Source: Peptostreptococcus equinus
Lineage (GTDB): Bacteria > Bacillota > Clostridia > Peptostreptococcales > Peptostreptococcaceae
Direction of reading: 5' to 3'
DNA: 64,000 nucleotides
NCBI RefSeq assembly: GCF_027125355.1
Contig: NZ_CP114052.1
Location: forward strand, 1,240,001-1,304,000
This document shows positions 9,702 to 18,574 of the stretch, piece after piece (the stretch's first letter is position 1; each line of letters begins with the position of its first letter). Position numbers and translations under genes: made by a program. The notes beneath the pieces were generated by a model, which did no database searches, had not been told where the DNA came from, and saw nothing but the letters and a program-made list of their open reading frames with translations.

Positions 9702-10544
9702 ATGAGAAAATTTTTTTTAATTAGCCTAATTCTACTGTGCTCCATATTATTTATAATAAAATTTAATAATCACAATAAATATTTATTAGTGCATGTTATA
9801 GATGTCGGACAAGGTGACTCTACCTTTATTGCAACTCCTTCCGGAAAAACAATATTAATAGATGGTGGTGAAGATAAAAACTATAGAGAAGTTCTTGTAA
9901 ATATTAGAAAGAATAAATTCAATCATATAGATTATATGATTTCTAGTCATAGTGATAGCGATCACAACGGATCCTTAGATAAAATTCTAAAAAAAATAAA
10001 CACCAATAAAATTTTTATGCCAAAAGAAAATGCTGATAATAAAGATTATTTAGAACTTATTTATGAAGCAAGCAATCAACATAAAAAAATCAATCGTATA
10101 AAAAAGGGAGATAAAATACAAATTGATAATGACACTAAAATATTTGTCCTTTCACCAGAATCCATAAAAGAAAAACCCAACGACAACTCGCTAGTACTTC
10201 TAATAAAATATAAAAATCAATTTTTACTTTTTACTGGTGATGCTAGTAAGGATATTGAATCCAAAATAATAACTAAATATAGACTTCCTAAATGTACATT
10301 TTTAAAAGTAGGACATCACGGTTCTAAAAATTCATCATCAAAAGAATTTTTGGATATTATAAAACCAAAAATATCTGTGATTTCATGTGGATATATGAAT
10401 CGACATTCTCACCCACACAAAGAAACCTTAAATAGATTAAAAAATACTAACACAATAATTTATAGGACTGATATTAATGGTGATCTGACATTCTATTTGG
10501 ATGGAAAAAATATATATGCAAAAGATACCTACCAAACAAACTAG
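9702..10544 (+). CDS. Anchored or secreted metallo-beta-lactamase-fold hydrolase, ComEC C-domain type
   Basis: An N-terminal hydrophobic segment (residues 4-20) is a signal anchor or signal peptide and places the enzyme outside the membrane. The mature part begins HVIDVGQGDSTF, the hallmark of the ComEC hydrolase domain. The metal-binding motif SHSDSDHNG is at about 85-93, then DGDA-like FTGDAS near 180, KVGHHGSKNSSS near 207 and HSHPHKE near 235. It probably cleaves nucleic acid or a phosphodiester. It lies divergently 2.5 kb from a ComEC channel lacking this domain. AAGGAG precedes the ATG by about 10 bases. Stand-alone homologues are common in clostridia, so partnership with that channel is not proved. 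Confidence 0.85.
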   Translation: MRKFFLISLILLCSILFIIKFNNHNKYLLVHVIDVGQGDSTFIATPSGKTILIDGGEDKNYREVLVNIRKNKFNHIDYMISSHSDSDHNGSLDKILKKINTNKIFMPKENADNKDYLELIYEASNQHKKINRIKKGDKIQIDNDTKIFVLSPESIKEKPNDNSLVLLIKYKNQFLLFTGDASKDIESKIITKYRLPKCTFLKVGHHGSKNSSSKEFLDIIKPKISVISCGYMNRHSHPHKETLNRLKNTNTIIYRTDINGDLTFYLDGKNIYAKDTYQTN

Positions 10545-10614
10545 TGTCATTCTTGGTTTGACAAAGTAAAAGCCCTAATATTATAATTAAATTAATATGT
10601 ATAAGAGGTGAAAA

Positions 10615-11328
10615 ATGAGTAATAATTGGAAATTAAGAACACAAATTGTAATAGGTGAAGATAATATAAATAAATTAGATAAAGCATCTGTACTGGTATT
10701 TGGCGTAGGTGGAGTCGGAGGTTTCGCAATAGAAGGTCTAGTAAGAGCTGGCATAGGTAATATCACGATAGTTGATTATGATACTGTTGACCCTACAAAT
10801 ATAAATAGACAAATTATAGCGCTAAATTCTACGATTGGTGAGGCAAAGGTAGATGTTATGGAAAAAAGAATACTAGACATTAATCCATATATCAATATTA
10901 AAAAACATAAACTTTTATATGATGAGTCCACTAGTGATTTAATTTTTTCAGAGAATTATGATTATGTCGTTGATGCAATAGATATGGTAAAATCTAAAAT
11001 ATTATTAGCACAAGAGTGCGATAAAAGAGGATTAAAATTAATTTCATGCATGGGTATGGGAAATAAGCTAGACCCAACAATGATTGAAATAACAGATATA
11101 TATAGAACGGAAATGTGCCCATTAGCAAAAGTGATGCGTAGAGAAATGAAAAAAAGATATATTAAGAAGCTAACAGTTGTATATTCAAAAGAAAAACCTA
11201 GCGATACAATACTTGTAGAAGAAAATGGTAAATCTCAAAGAGTAAATGGCAGTACATCTTTTGTTCCATCAAGTGCAGGTCTTGCTATAGCTTCATATAT
11301 TATAAGATATTTAACAGATAAGTTATAA
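10615..11328 (+). CDS. tcdA: tRNA threonylcarbamoyladenosine dehydratase (TcdA/YgdL)
   Basis: ThiF/E1-like enzyme that uses ATP to cyclise t6A37 of ANN-decoding tRNAs to ct6A. The adenylation P-loop-like GVGGVGGFAIEGLVRAG is at about residues 30-46, with IVDYDTVDPTNINRQ (51-65) supplying the conserved Asp, Asn and Arg. The family-typical EMCPLAKVMRREMKKR segment follows. At 237 residues the length is usual. The gene is 70 bases after the hydrolase gene and 18 before the next, with GAGGTG before the ATG, so the three plus-strand genes probably form one operon. Confidence 0.88.
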   Translation: MSNNWKLRTQIVIGEDNINKLDKASVLVFGVGGVGGFAIEGLVRAGIGNITIVDYDTVDPTNINRQIIALNSTIGEAKVDVMEKRILDINPYINIKKHKLLYDESTSDLIFSENYDYVVDAIDMVKSKILLAQECDKRGLKLISCMGMGNKLDPTMIEITDIYRTEMCPLAKVMRREMKKRYIKKLTVVYSKEKPSDTILVEENGKSQRVNGSTSFVPSSAGLAIASYIIRYLTDKL

Positions 11329-11346
11329 AATATCAGGAGGTATATT

Positions 11347-12213
11347 ATGAGAGAATTTGAAGTAAGTGCAAAAGATGATTTACTATTGAGTGTATGTGTA
11401 TTTGACCACGATAATCCAAAAGGAATTATACAAATAATACATGGTGCAAAAGAACACTACAGAAGATATCTGAATTTCGCAAAATTTCTTAATGATAGTG
11501 GATATGTAGTATTGCTTTCAGATAACAGAGGACATGGTCATTCTGTTAATAAAAAATATCCCTTAGGACATATGGAAAATATAAAAGAAATTTCAGATGA
11601 TCAGTTTATGCTTAGCCAGATGATTAAAGATATCTACCCTAATAAGGATCTTATTTTATTTGGCCATTCTTTTGGTACATGCATAGCCAGAAAATATTTA
11701 CAAGATCACGATGATTATATATCAAAACTTATAATGTCAGGAACAGTATATTATCACAATGGAGTCAATCAAGTATTGGGCGTTGGTAGAATAATAGGTA
11801 AAAAAAATGGCCTAAATAGTTACAATAAGTTTCTAAGTAAAATTGGTGATATAGATGGCGACAAGTGGGTTGTTAAAAACCCTATGGCACTTGAAAAATA
11901 TAAAAATGATCCACTTTGCAAGTACAAATACACTATTGGAGCTATACTTACTGTGTGGGAATCAGTTTCTGAATTCAAAAATTTCACTGCATATAAAGTA
12001 AATAATCCTCAACTACCTATAGGAATATTTTCTGGTCAAGAAGATCCAATAACAGGCGGTAAAAAAGGAATAAAATCAACTATAAAAATATTAAATCACT
12101 TAGGATATAAAAATATACATACAAAAACATATGCTGATATGAAGCATGAAATACTAAACGAAGTAGATAATATAACTGTATATAAAGATATATTAAATTT
12201 CATAGAAATATAA
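11347..12213 (+). CDS. Alpha/beta hydrolase, serine aminopeptidase S33 / lysophospholipase-like
   Basis: A 288-residue soluble esterase or lipase-type protein. The nucleophile elbow GHSFGT lies at about residues 108-113, and the oxyanion-region IIHGAKEHYRRY at 29-40 and DNRGHGHS at 60-67 are typical of the Hydrolase_4/monoacylglycerol lipase group. The catalytic Asp is likely in SGQEDPIT and His in MKHEIL near the C-terminus. AGGAGG before the ATG gives a strong start. It is last in the plus-strand operon before a bidirectional terminator. The substrate is unknown; lysophospholipid or acylglycerol is a family-based guess. Confidence 0.82.
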   Translation: MREFEVSAKDDLLLSVCVFDHDNPKGIIQIIHGAKEHYRRYLNFAKFLNDSGYVVLLSDNRGHGHSVNKKYPLGHMENIKEISDDQFMLSQMIKDIYPNKDLILFGHSFGTCIARKYLQDHDDYISKLIMSGTVYYHNGVNQVLGVGRIIGKKNGLNSYNKFLSKIGDIDGDKWVVKNPMALEKYKNDPLCKYKYTIGAILTVWESVSEFKNFTAYKVNNPQLPIGIFSGQEDPITGGKKGIKSTIKILNHLGYKNIHTKTYADMKHEILNEVDNITVYKDILNFIEI

Positions 12214-12219
12214 GCAAAA

Positions 12220-12251
12220 AAAGACTAGTCAGATTCACTCTACTAGTCTTT
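12220..12251. terminator. Bidirectional terminator between the hydrolase gene and nusB
   Basis: Ten-base arms AAAGACTAGT/ACTAGTCTTT with a 12-base loop between two convergent genes. A run of A on the left and TTTAATAATT on the right allow termination from both sides. Confidence 0.75.
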
Positions 12252-12256
12252 AATAA

Positions 12257-12754
12257 TTATTTATCTTCTATTATTGAGCCAAGTATACCATTGATATACT
12301 TATATGCATCGTCTTCACAGTATCTTTTAGCCATGTTAACTACTTCATTACAAGTAACTTTTTCTGGTATAGCTATCATATATTTTATCTCTGTAGTAGC
12401 AAGCCTTAATATCGCTACATCTACAGATGGCATAGTATCAACTGTCCAGTTTCTAGCATATTTATTGATTAACGGGTCAATCTCATCTGAATGTGCTTCA
12501 AATGATTGACATATATCCATCAAATATGAACTATCAAATGTTATTTCCTTATACGAATCTATTTGATCTAAGTCACGTCCACCATAATGCTTGTGGATCT
12601 CAATTATATCATCTTCCATTTGATCTACAAAATCTGTTAAATTTTCATACATATTAGACCAGCCTTGATTTAACATAGCTCTTTGATATATGTATTTCAT
12701 AAATATTTCTCTTGAAACACGTCTTTGATTAATTAAATTTTCTGCCCTATTCAT
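12257..12754 (-). CDS. nusB: Transcription antitermination factor NusB
   Basis: Binds boxA RNA with S10 and promotes rRNA antitermination. It has 165 residues, somewhat longer than the 130-150 typical. The characteristic NusB opening RRVSREIFMKYIYQ is at residues 11-24, and the C-terminal VVNMAKRYCEDDAYKYINGILG (split here: VVNMAKRYCEDD near 141-152, KYINGILG near 155-162) matches the family. The start at 12754 overlaps the end of the upstream Asp23 gene by eight bases. A weak ribosome site fits translational coupling. The internal ATG at 12700 would remove the conserved Arg residues and is rejected. Confidence 0.93.
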   Translation of the reverse strand: MNRAENLINQRRVSREIFMKYIYQRAMLNQGWSNMYENLTDFVDQMEDDIIEIHKHYGGRDLDQIDSYKEITFDSSYLMDICQSFEAHSDEIDPLINKYARNWTVDTMPSVDVAILRLATTEIKYMIAIPEKVTCNEVVNMAKRYCEDDAYKYINGILGSIIEDK

Positions 12755-13085
12755 TATCTTTTTTATCTCTTTCTTTCTTTATTCCCATACTTTCAACATG
12801 TATATTTACTTGAGAAACACTTAAACCAGCCATATTCTCTACAGCATTAGTTATATTTTCCTGGACTTTTCTACACACTTCTGGTATAACTTCACCATAG
12901 TTTACTTGTATTCCCATATCTATTATTGCTTGATTATTTTCTATTTCTACTTTTATTCCATTATTTCTAAAAAGTTTATCTGTAAATGAAGTTGATTTAT
13001 CGATTCCGTCAATTTCTAATGCCGCAAAACCTGCTATTGTCTGTATTACATCATTAGATATTCTTACTTGTCCTAAATTTTCCAT
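12747..13085 (-). CDS. Asp23/Gls24 family protein (YqhY-like)
   Basis: A 112-residue member of the Asp23 family. The classic IAGFAALEIDGI motif lies at residues 17-28, the central NYGEVIPEVCRKVQENI at about 63-79 and the closing VSQVNIHVESMGI at about 92-104. The position before nusB is that of yqhY, which in Bacillus has been linked to control of acetyl-CoA carboxylase activity. A second Asp23 protein is encoded at 25452 next to fakA. It overlaps nusB by eight bases and has GGAGGTG upstream. Confidence 0.88.
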   Translation of the reverse strand: MENLGQVRISNDVIQTIAGFAALEIDGIDKSTSFTDKLFRNNGIKVEIENNQAIIDMGIQVNYGEVIPEVCRKVQENITNAVENMAGLSVSQVNIHVESMGIKKERDKKDNE

Positions 13086-13217
13086 TTTGCACCTCCGTAC
13101 ATCTCCGCCTAGCAGAAATTATTCACCAAATTATTTAAATATATGTAAATGCATATATCTAAAGCATCACATTATACCATACATTAAATAATACCAAAAT
13201 ATAGTATATTTTGCAAA

Positions 13218-15191
13218 TTATTTTTCCTTAATCAAACCACTTCTATAAGCAGAAAGTAGAAGTTTCAAGTCTTCAACCTTTTCTTGAAGTGATTGTCCAT
13301 CATTTGTATCTTTAATCCTTTTTCTACTGGCTTTATGCTCTACTAGTACTGATGATGATATTATATCACTTTCATTTTTAACAGCATCTTCTTTGGATGT
13401 GAACGGTTCATGAGCGACTAGTTGCAAACTTCTAGAATTATAAATTAGAGTATATCCAGCCATGCCAGTTTTACTTTGATATGCTCTAGAAAAACCACCA
13501 TCAATTACAAATACTCTGCCATTTCCCTTTACAGGACTTTCACCCTTTATATATTTCACTGGAACATGGCCATTGATTATATGATCTTCATCATAATCCA
13601 TTTTAAATTCATTAAATATATTTCTTAGTATATTTTCATCTTCTCTAAGTGTAAAATATGGGTTCATTTTTTCTACATGAGTTTCTTTATCTTCAATAAA
13701 GTATCTCTCATAGGTTGTCATATCATATTTTCCAAATAGTGAAGAGCATTTACCAGTCCATAAATACCAAAAAAGATCCAATCCATATTGTCTTTTTTCC
13801 TTATCCTCTTCAAAATAACCTTCACGGATAAATTTTTCCATCTTATCTAAAAGCTCTTTACCTTGATATCTATTATTTTTAAGCTTCATCTCCATAAAGC
13901 TTCCATCTTCATTTAAAGGAACACCTCCATGAATTAGCAGATTACCATTATGTTTTAAATATATACTTCCTTTACTGAACATAAAATTTACGTGTTTTTG
14001 AAGTTTATCGCTCATTTTAAAAGAATTTACAAGCTTATTTACTATGTCTTTCTCTTCATCTGTGAGCTTGAAAGGATTATTTTTATCTATTGTTGGGAAA
14101 TTGTTATCTAATAAAGTATAGTCTTTACCCTTTATTCTAATAATCCCCTTATCATAGTCTACTTTATCAAGCAATAATCTATGATTCATATCATATTCTG
14201 GGTGTCTAGAAATAATATCTCCTTCCAATTTAAATTGTATGATACTAATAGCCTTATGCATCTTTGCTATCATAGAAGTTTCTTTTGTATTCACTTCACA
14301 TGAATCAACTTTCGGTTGGAATTTTTTACAAGGATCATCTGCATAAACATTTACTGCAAATGTAGCAAGTGGTAATAGATTTATTCCATAAATATCTTCT
14401 ATAATATCTAAATTTGCATATCTAGATGATATTCTAATAGCATTAGCTATACATGTAGGCTCACCTGCTGCTGCACCCATCCATAATATATCATGATTAC
14501 CCCACTGCATATCCACTGAATGATGTTTCATCAATCTTTCAATAATAAGATCTGGTCTAGGTCCTCTATCATATATATCTCCTACTATATGCAATCTATC
14601 AACTACCAAAGTTTGTATAGCTTTGGAAATAGCATAAATAAAGTTTTCTGCTTGACCTATGTTTATGATAGTTTCTACTAAGGCACAATAATACTCTTCT
14701 TTATGTTCACTTTTTCTATGTTCATGCAAAAGTTCTTCTATCACATAGGCATAGTCTTCAGGAAGTAATTTTCTAACCTTTGATCTGGTATATTTACTAG
14801 AACAATATTTACATAATTCCACTAGTCTATATATATTGATTCTATAAAAATCTTCTATATTTTCATCACTATTTTTTACTAAATCTATTTTGCTTTTCGG
14901 ATAATATACCAATGTTGCCAATGTTTTCTTTTCTGAATCTCTCATAGTATTTGTGAAAAGTTCATCTATTTTTCTTCTAACAACTCCAGAACCATTTTTA
15001 AGAACATGTATAAACGATTCATGTTCACCGTGTATATCTGATAAGAAATGTTCTGTACCCTTTGGAAGATTTAAAATTGCTTCTAAATTGATTATTTCCG
15101 TGCTAGCTTTTGATATTGTTGGATATTGTGTAGCCAATAGTTTTAAATATTTCATTTTAGAATTAATATTCTCAACCGAGTAATTCTCCAT
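13218..15191 (-). CDS. fbp: Class III fructose-1,6-bisphosphatase
   Basis: Gluconeogenic enzyme that hydrolyses fructose 1,6-bisphosphate. The preferred ATG at 15191 (GGAGG upstream) gives 657 residues, normal for Firmicute class III enzymes; an ATG at 15239 would add 16 poorly conserved residues. Metallophosphatase motifs are visible: SDIHGEHESF near 51-60, VGDIYDRGPRPD near 200-211 and GNHD near 229-232. The C-terminal INGHVPVK and DGGFSRAYQ follow. It is probably manganese-dependent. The gene stands alone between yqhY and plsX and would support gluconeogenesis from amino acids, consistent with a peptide-fermenting life style. Confidence 0.95.
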   Translation of the reverse strand: MENYSVENINSKMKYLKLLATQYPTISKASTEIINLEAILNLPKGTEHFLSDIHGEHESFIHVLKNGSGVVRRKIDELFTNTMRDSEKKTLATLVYYPKSKIDLVKNSDENIEDFYRINIYRLVELCKYCSSKYTRSKVRKLLPEDYAYVIEELLHEHRKSEHKEEYYCALVETIINIGQAENFIYAISKAIQTLVVDRLHIVGDIYDRGPRPDLIIERLMKHHSVDMQWGNHDILWMGAAAGEPTCIANAIRISSRYANLDIIEDIYGINLLPLATFAVNVYADDPCKKFQPKVDSCEVNTKETSMIAKMHKAISIIQFKLEGDIISRHPEYDMNHRLLLDKVDYDKGIIRIKGKDYTLLDNNFPTIDKNNPFKLTDEEKDIVNKLVNSFKMSDKLQKHVNFMFSKGSIYLKHNGNLLIHGGVPLNEDGSFMEMKLKNNRYQGKELLDKMEKFIREGYFEEDKEKRQYGLDLFWYLWTGKCSSLFGKYDMTTYERYFIEDKETHVEKMNPYFTLREDENILRNIFNEFKMDYDEDHIINGHVPVKYIKGESPVKGNGRVFVIDGGFSRAYQSKTGMAGYTLIYNSRSLQLVAHEPFTSKEDAVKNESDIISSSVLVEHKASRKRIKDTNDGQSLQEKVEDLKLLLSAYRSGLIKEK

Positions 15192-15291
15192 GTCTTTTAA
15201 ACCTCCTATTATATCAACACTTTTAATATCTATTATCATTAATTTTCTTATTTTTTATAATTTTCTTTATATATTATATTTTATGTTTATC

Positions 15292-16290
15292 TTATTTATT
15301 TTCTATATAAGCTTTTATATTTTCTACAACTTGTCCTTTTTGTAGTGCGATTCCTTGTCTGATTGCATTTTTTATTGCTCTAGCATCTGAGCTACCGTGA
15401 GCCTTTATCATTCCACCTTCTATTCCCAAGAATGGTGAACCTCCAACTTCCTTATAGTCCAATAAACTTTTCACCTTATATAAATCTTTTTTCATCATCA
15501 GTGCACCTATTTTTGACTTAGTTGATGACATCATAGCCTCTTTTAATACTTTAAATAAAGATATTGCCGTACCTTCTAAAGTCTTTAATATCATATTACC
15601 TACAAAACCATCACATATTATAATATCACATACTCCATTTAGAACCTCTCTAGGTTCCATATTTCCTATGAAATTTAAAGCAGGCATATTTTTTAATTCT
15701 TCATAAGTATCCTTCACTAATGAATTTCCTTTACCTTCTTCTGTGCCATTATTAGCAAGGGCAACTCTAGGATTTTCTATTTTAAGCACATTTCTTGCAT
15801 ATATATCTGTCATTACAGCAAAGTCCTTGAGATTCTCAACACTACAATCCACATTTGCACCTGTATCAGACAAAAGCGTTACTCCACCAGTGATTGTAGG
15901 CATACAAGTACAAATACAAGGCCTAGATATACCTTTTATTCTCTTTAAGATAAATATACCTCCACTAAGCAAGGCACCTGTACTACCAGCTGAAATTATT
16001 ACATCAGCTTCTTTATTTTTAACCAAATTCAGTGCTACAACCATTGAAGAATCTTTCTTACTTCTAATAGCTGTAACAGGTTTATCTTCATTTTCTATAA
16101 CTTGACTGGTATGAACTATAGATATTTTTGATTTATCACACTTAAAATCATCTAACTCTTTTTCAATTTTTTCCTTATCTCCAGTAATTATTATTTCTAT
16201 ATCTTTATATTCATTTATGGCCATAAAAGCACCTTCAACTATTGATCTTGGTGCGTTGTCTCCACCCATACCATCTAATACTATTTTCAT
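15292..16290 (-). CDS. plsX: Phosphate acyltransferase PlsX
   Basis: Makes acyl-phosphate from acyl-ACP for phosphatidic acid synthesis by PlsY. The N-terminus MKIVLDGMGGDNAP is diagnostic, with SAGSTGALLSGG near 100-111 and the C-terminal FLGIEGGMIKAHGSSDARA near 290-308. Its 332 residues are typical. GGAGG lies before the ATG. It follows rpmF and yceD as in many Firmicutes. No fapR or fabH/fabD genes are next to it here, unlike the usual order, and a hairpin at 16382-16415 separates it from rpmF. Confidence 0.95.
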   Translation of the reverse strand: MKIVLDGMGGDNAPRSIVEGAFMAINEYKDIEIIITGDKEKIEKELDDFKCDKSKISIVHTSQVIENEDKPVTAIRSKKDSSMVVALNLVKNKEADVIISAGSTGALLSGGIFILKRIKGISRPCICTCMPTITGGVTLLSDTGANVDCSVENLKDFAVMTDIYARNVLKIENPRVALANNGTEEGKGNSLVKDTYEELKNMPALNFIGNMEPREVLNGVCDIIICDGFVGNMILKTLEGTAISLFKVLKEAMMSSTKSKIGALMMKKDLYKVKSLLDYKEVGGSPFLGIEGGMIKAHGSSDARAIKNAIRQGIALQKGQVVENIKAYIENK

Positions 16291-16381
16291 ATAATTTCCT
16301 CCATTTTACTAATAAGTATATTATACCACAAACGATATTAAATTTTATTATACATTATATTGATAAAATATTTTTAAACGC

Positions 16382-16415
16382 TAAAAAGCGTGAACAAGTT
16401 ATACTTGTTCACGCA
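16382..16415 (-). terminator. Intrinsic terminator or attenuator between rpmF and plsX
   Basis: Eleven-base arms GCGTGAACAAG/CTTGTTCACGC (16388-16398, 16404-16414) followed on the minus strand by TTTTT. It lies 29 bases past the rpmF stop, so only part of the rpmF transcript would reach plsX. Confidence 0.75.
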
Positions 16416-16443
16416 AAAAAGTTTTTCTCTTCAATAAATCTAA

Positions 16444-16623
16444 TTAGTCAACAGAAACGACTTCTTTTCCATCATAAGATCCACAAGTTGGACACACTCT
16501 ATGTGGTAACTTTGGTTCGTGGCACTGTGGGCACTCTACGAAACCAGCTGGAACCATCTTTGAATTAGACGCTCTTCTCATGTTCTTTTTAGATTTAGAT
16601 GTTCTACGCTTTGGTACTGCCAT
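16444..16623 (-). CDS. rpmF: 50S ribosomal protein L32
   Basis: A 59-residue ribosomal protein, too short for many gene finders. It starts [18 protein letters not shown], the standard bacterial L32 opening. The zinc ribbon has its four cysteines as CPQC (31-34) and CPTC (44-47), so this is the zinc-binding (C+) form. GGAGGTG lies seven or so bases upstream of the ATG. It is 17 bases after yceD, the usual pairing, and ends before a terminator. Confidence 0.97.
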   Translation of the reverse strand: MAVPKRRTSKSKKNMRRASNSKMVPAGFVECPQCHEPKLPHRVCPTCGSYDGKEVVSVD

Positions 16624-16640
16624 GAAGACACCTCCTTACT

Positions 16641-17159
16641 CTATTTTAACAATTCTTTTAGTTTAGCAAATCTTGGATCAATGTCATCAACCTCTATGGA
16701 ATCTTCACACATACAAATTTGAGTGTTTAGATCTACACCACAGCCCGAACATATTCCTTTGCAATCATCATTACAGAGAACTCTCAGAGGTATATTATAA
16801 CTCAAAGTACTATTGACAATATCAGTTAAATTAACTTGCATACCATCTAATAAAAATACATCTGAATCCTCAAAGTCTGCCTCGTCATAGTTTTCTCTCA
16901 TTAAATATGCATCTAGACTATAATTTATTGGGACCTCAACATCGCAAAGACATCTGCTACAATTAGTCTTGTAGACAAAGTCTACATCAGCCTTTATTAT
17001 GTAGTTTTTTCCTGCTCTTACGACCTTTCCCACAAGATGCATAGGTGATAATAGTTCATATTTTTCTTGATGTAAGCTAATATGTCCTACATTTTCACTC
17101 ATATCAAAATCAATTTGTTCCTTATCTCTATTAAAAAGAGATTCAATATTTAACATCAT
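16641..17159 (-). CDS. yceD: DUF177 family protein YceD
   Basis: A 172-residue protein of the YceD family, almost always encoded upstream of rpmF. In plants and E. coli the family is linked to 23S rRNA accumulation. Seen are the CSRCL motif (about residues 59-63) and the second cysteine cluster CKGICSGCG (about 134-142), followed by the family-typical DPRFAKLKELL near the end. The four to six cysteines may bind zinc. GAGGTG precedes the ATG at 17159; a second ATG follows directly. A consensus promoter lies upstream. Confidence 0.9.
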   Translation of the reverse strand: MMLNIESLFNRDKEQIDFDMSENVGHISLHQEKYELLSPMHLVGKVVRAGKNYIIKADVDFVYKTNCSRCLCDVEVPINYSLDAYLMRENYDEADFEDSDVFLLDGMQVNLTDIVNSTLSYNIPLRVLCNDDCKGICSGCGVDLNTQICMCEDSIEVDDIDPRFAKLKELLK

Positions 17160-17188
17160 GCTATCACCTCTAAAAACATTACCTAATT

Positions 17189-17217
17189 ATTATACCTATA
17201 CTAAAATACTTTGTCAA
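17189..17217 (-). promoter_or_regulatory. Perfect-consensus sigma-A promoter for yceD-rpmF(-plsX)
   Basis: On the minus strand TTGACA (17212-17217) and TATAAT (17189-17194) both match the consensus exactly with a 17-base spacer. It is the strongest vegetative promoter seen in the window. Transcription would start about 20-25 bases before the yceD ATG. Confidence 0.8.
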
Positions 17218-17262
17218 GCATTTTAGCCTTATAGATAAAATAATAAATTACTTATATTATAA

Positions 17263-18459
17263 TTATTTAGATAATTTTACTGTATCCTTAGCTATCATTA
17301 ATTCTTCATTAGTTGGTATTAATAATATCTTCACCTTAGAATCGTCAGCTGATATTATTCTATCTTTTCCTCTTACGTTATTCTTTTCTGCATCTAGCTT
17401 AACACCCATGAAATCCATATTTTTACATATCATTTCTCTCATGGATATTCCGTTTTCACCAAGTCCTGCTGTAAATACTATAGCATCTACACCATTCATT
17501 TCAGCAGCGTAAGCACCAATATACTTTTTAACTTTCTGCGCATAAGCTTCTAAAGTTGTCTGAGCTAATTCGTTTCCTTCAGTAGCCGCATCTTCTATAT
17601 CTCTAAAATCTGAAGATATACCAGTCATACCTAAAACTCCTGATTCTTTGTTCATTAGCTTATCAACACCTGCTATATCTAAGTTTTCCTTTTTCATTAT
17701 AAAAGGTATTATAGCTGGATCTATATCACCACATCTAGTTCCCATTATTAATCCTTCTAATGGAGTAAGTCCCATTGTTGTATCTACTGATTTTCCACCA
17801 TCAACAGCTGTTAATGATGCACCATTTCCTAAGTGACAAGTTATAATTTTTAAGTCTTCTGGCTTCTTATCTAACATTTCAGCAGCTTTCTGTGAAACAT
17901 ACATATGACTTGTTCCATGGAATCCATATCTTCTTACTCCATGCTTAGTATATAATTCATATGGTAGACCATATAAGAATGATTTTTCAGGCATTGTCTG
18001 ATGGAAAGCTGTATCGAATACACCTACCATTGGTACATCAGGAAGTATAGCCTTGCAAGCTTCAACACCCATTAAGTTAGCTGGATTGTGAAGTGGTGCT
18101 AATTCTGTACAGTATTCAATTGCCTTAATTACTTCATCAGTTAAAACTGCTGAAGAAGCAAATTTTTCACCACCATGTACTATTCTGTGTCCCACTGCAT
18201 CTATTTCAGACATTTCTTTTACTGCTCCAACCTTAGGGTCTGCAACAGCATCTAATACATGTTTAATAGCATCCTTATGATCTTTCATAGCTTCTTCAAC
18301 TATATGTTTACCATCCATACCATCTTTTTCATGTTTTAAGATTGATCCATCTATTCCAATTCTTTCTACTAATCCTTTACAAAGTACTGCTTCATTATCC
18401 ATATCTATTAATTGGTACTTTAATGAAGAACTACCACAGTTTAATACTAAAACTTTCAT
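17263..18459 (-). CDS. ackA: Acetate kinase
   Basis: Interconverts acetyl phosphate + ADP and acetate + ATP, the substrate-level ATP step of Stickland and other acetate-forming fermentations. It has 398 residues. Visible motifs are NCGSSSLKY (7-15), [10 protein letters not shown] near 87-96, DTAFHQTMP near 147-155, RYGFHGTSH near 175-183 and HLGNGASL near 207-214, with the catalytic Asp, His and Arg in place. The gene appears monocistronic with GGAGGT upstream. No pta is in the window. Codon use is that of a well-expressed gene. Confidence 0.97.
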   Translation of the reverse strand: MKVLVLNCGSSSLKYQLIDMDNEAVLCKGLVERIGIDGSILKHEKDGMDGKHIVEEAMKDHKDAIKHVLDAVADPKVGAVKEMSEIDAVGHRIVHGGEKFASSAVLTDEVIKAIEYCTELAPLHNPANLMGVEACKAILPDVPMVGVFDTAFHQTMPEKSFLYGLPYELYTKHGVRRYGFHGTSHMYVSQKAAEMLDKKPEDLKIITCHLGNGASLTAVDGGKSVDTTMGLTPLEGLIMGTRCGDIDPAIIPFIMKKENLDIAGVDKLMNKESGVLGMTGISSDFRDIEDAATEGNELAQTTLEAYAQKVKKYIGAYAAEMNGVDAIVFTAGLGENGISMREMICKNMDFMGVKLDAEKNNVRGKDRIISADDSKVKILLIPTNEELMIAKDTVKLSK

Positions 18460-18574
18460 CTACATATACCTCCGTTTAATTTTATCATTAATTCATATTT
18501 AATATATCATTTTTTAAATCAAATGTACATAGGAAATTTAAATATAGTGCTTGAAAACACTGTTTTTGATTATA

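Noticed and set aside
16242-16568. Plus-strand 108-codon frame over plsX start, rpmF and its terminator
   Set aside because: It crosses a clear terminator and the true rpmF gene on the other strand; no family resemblance.
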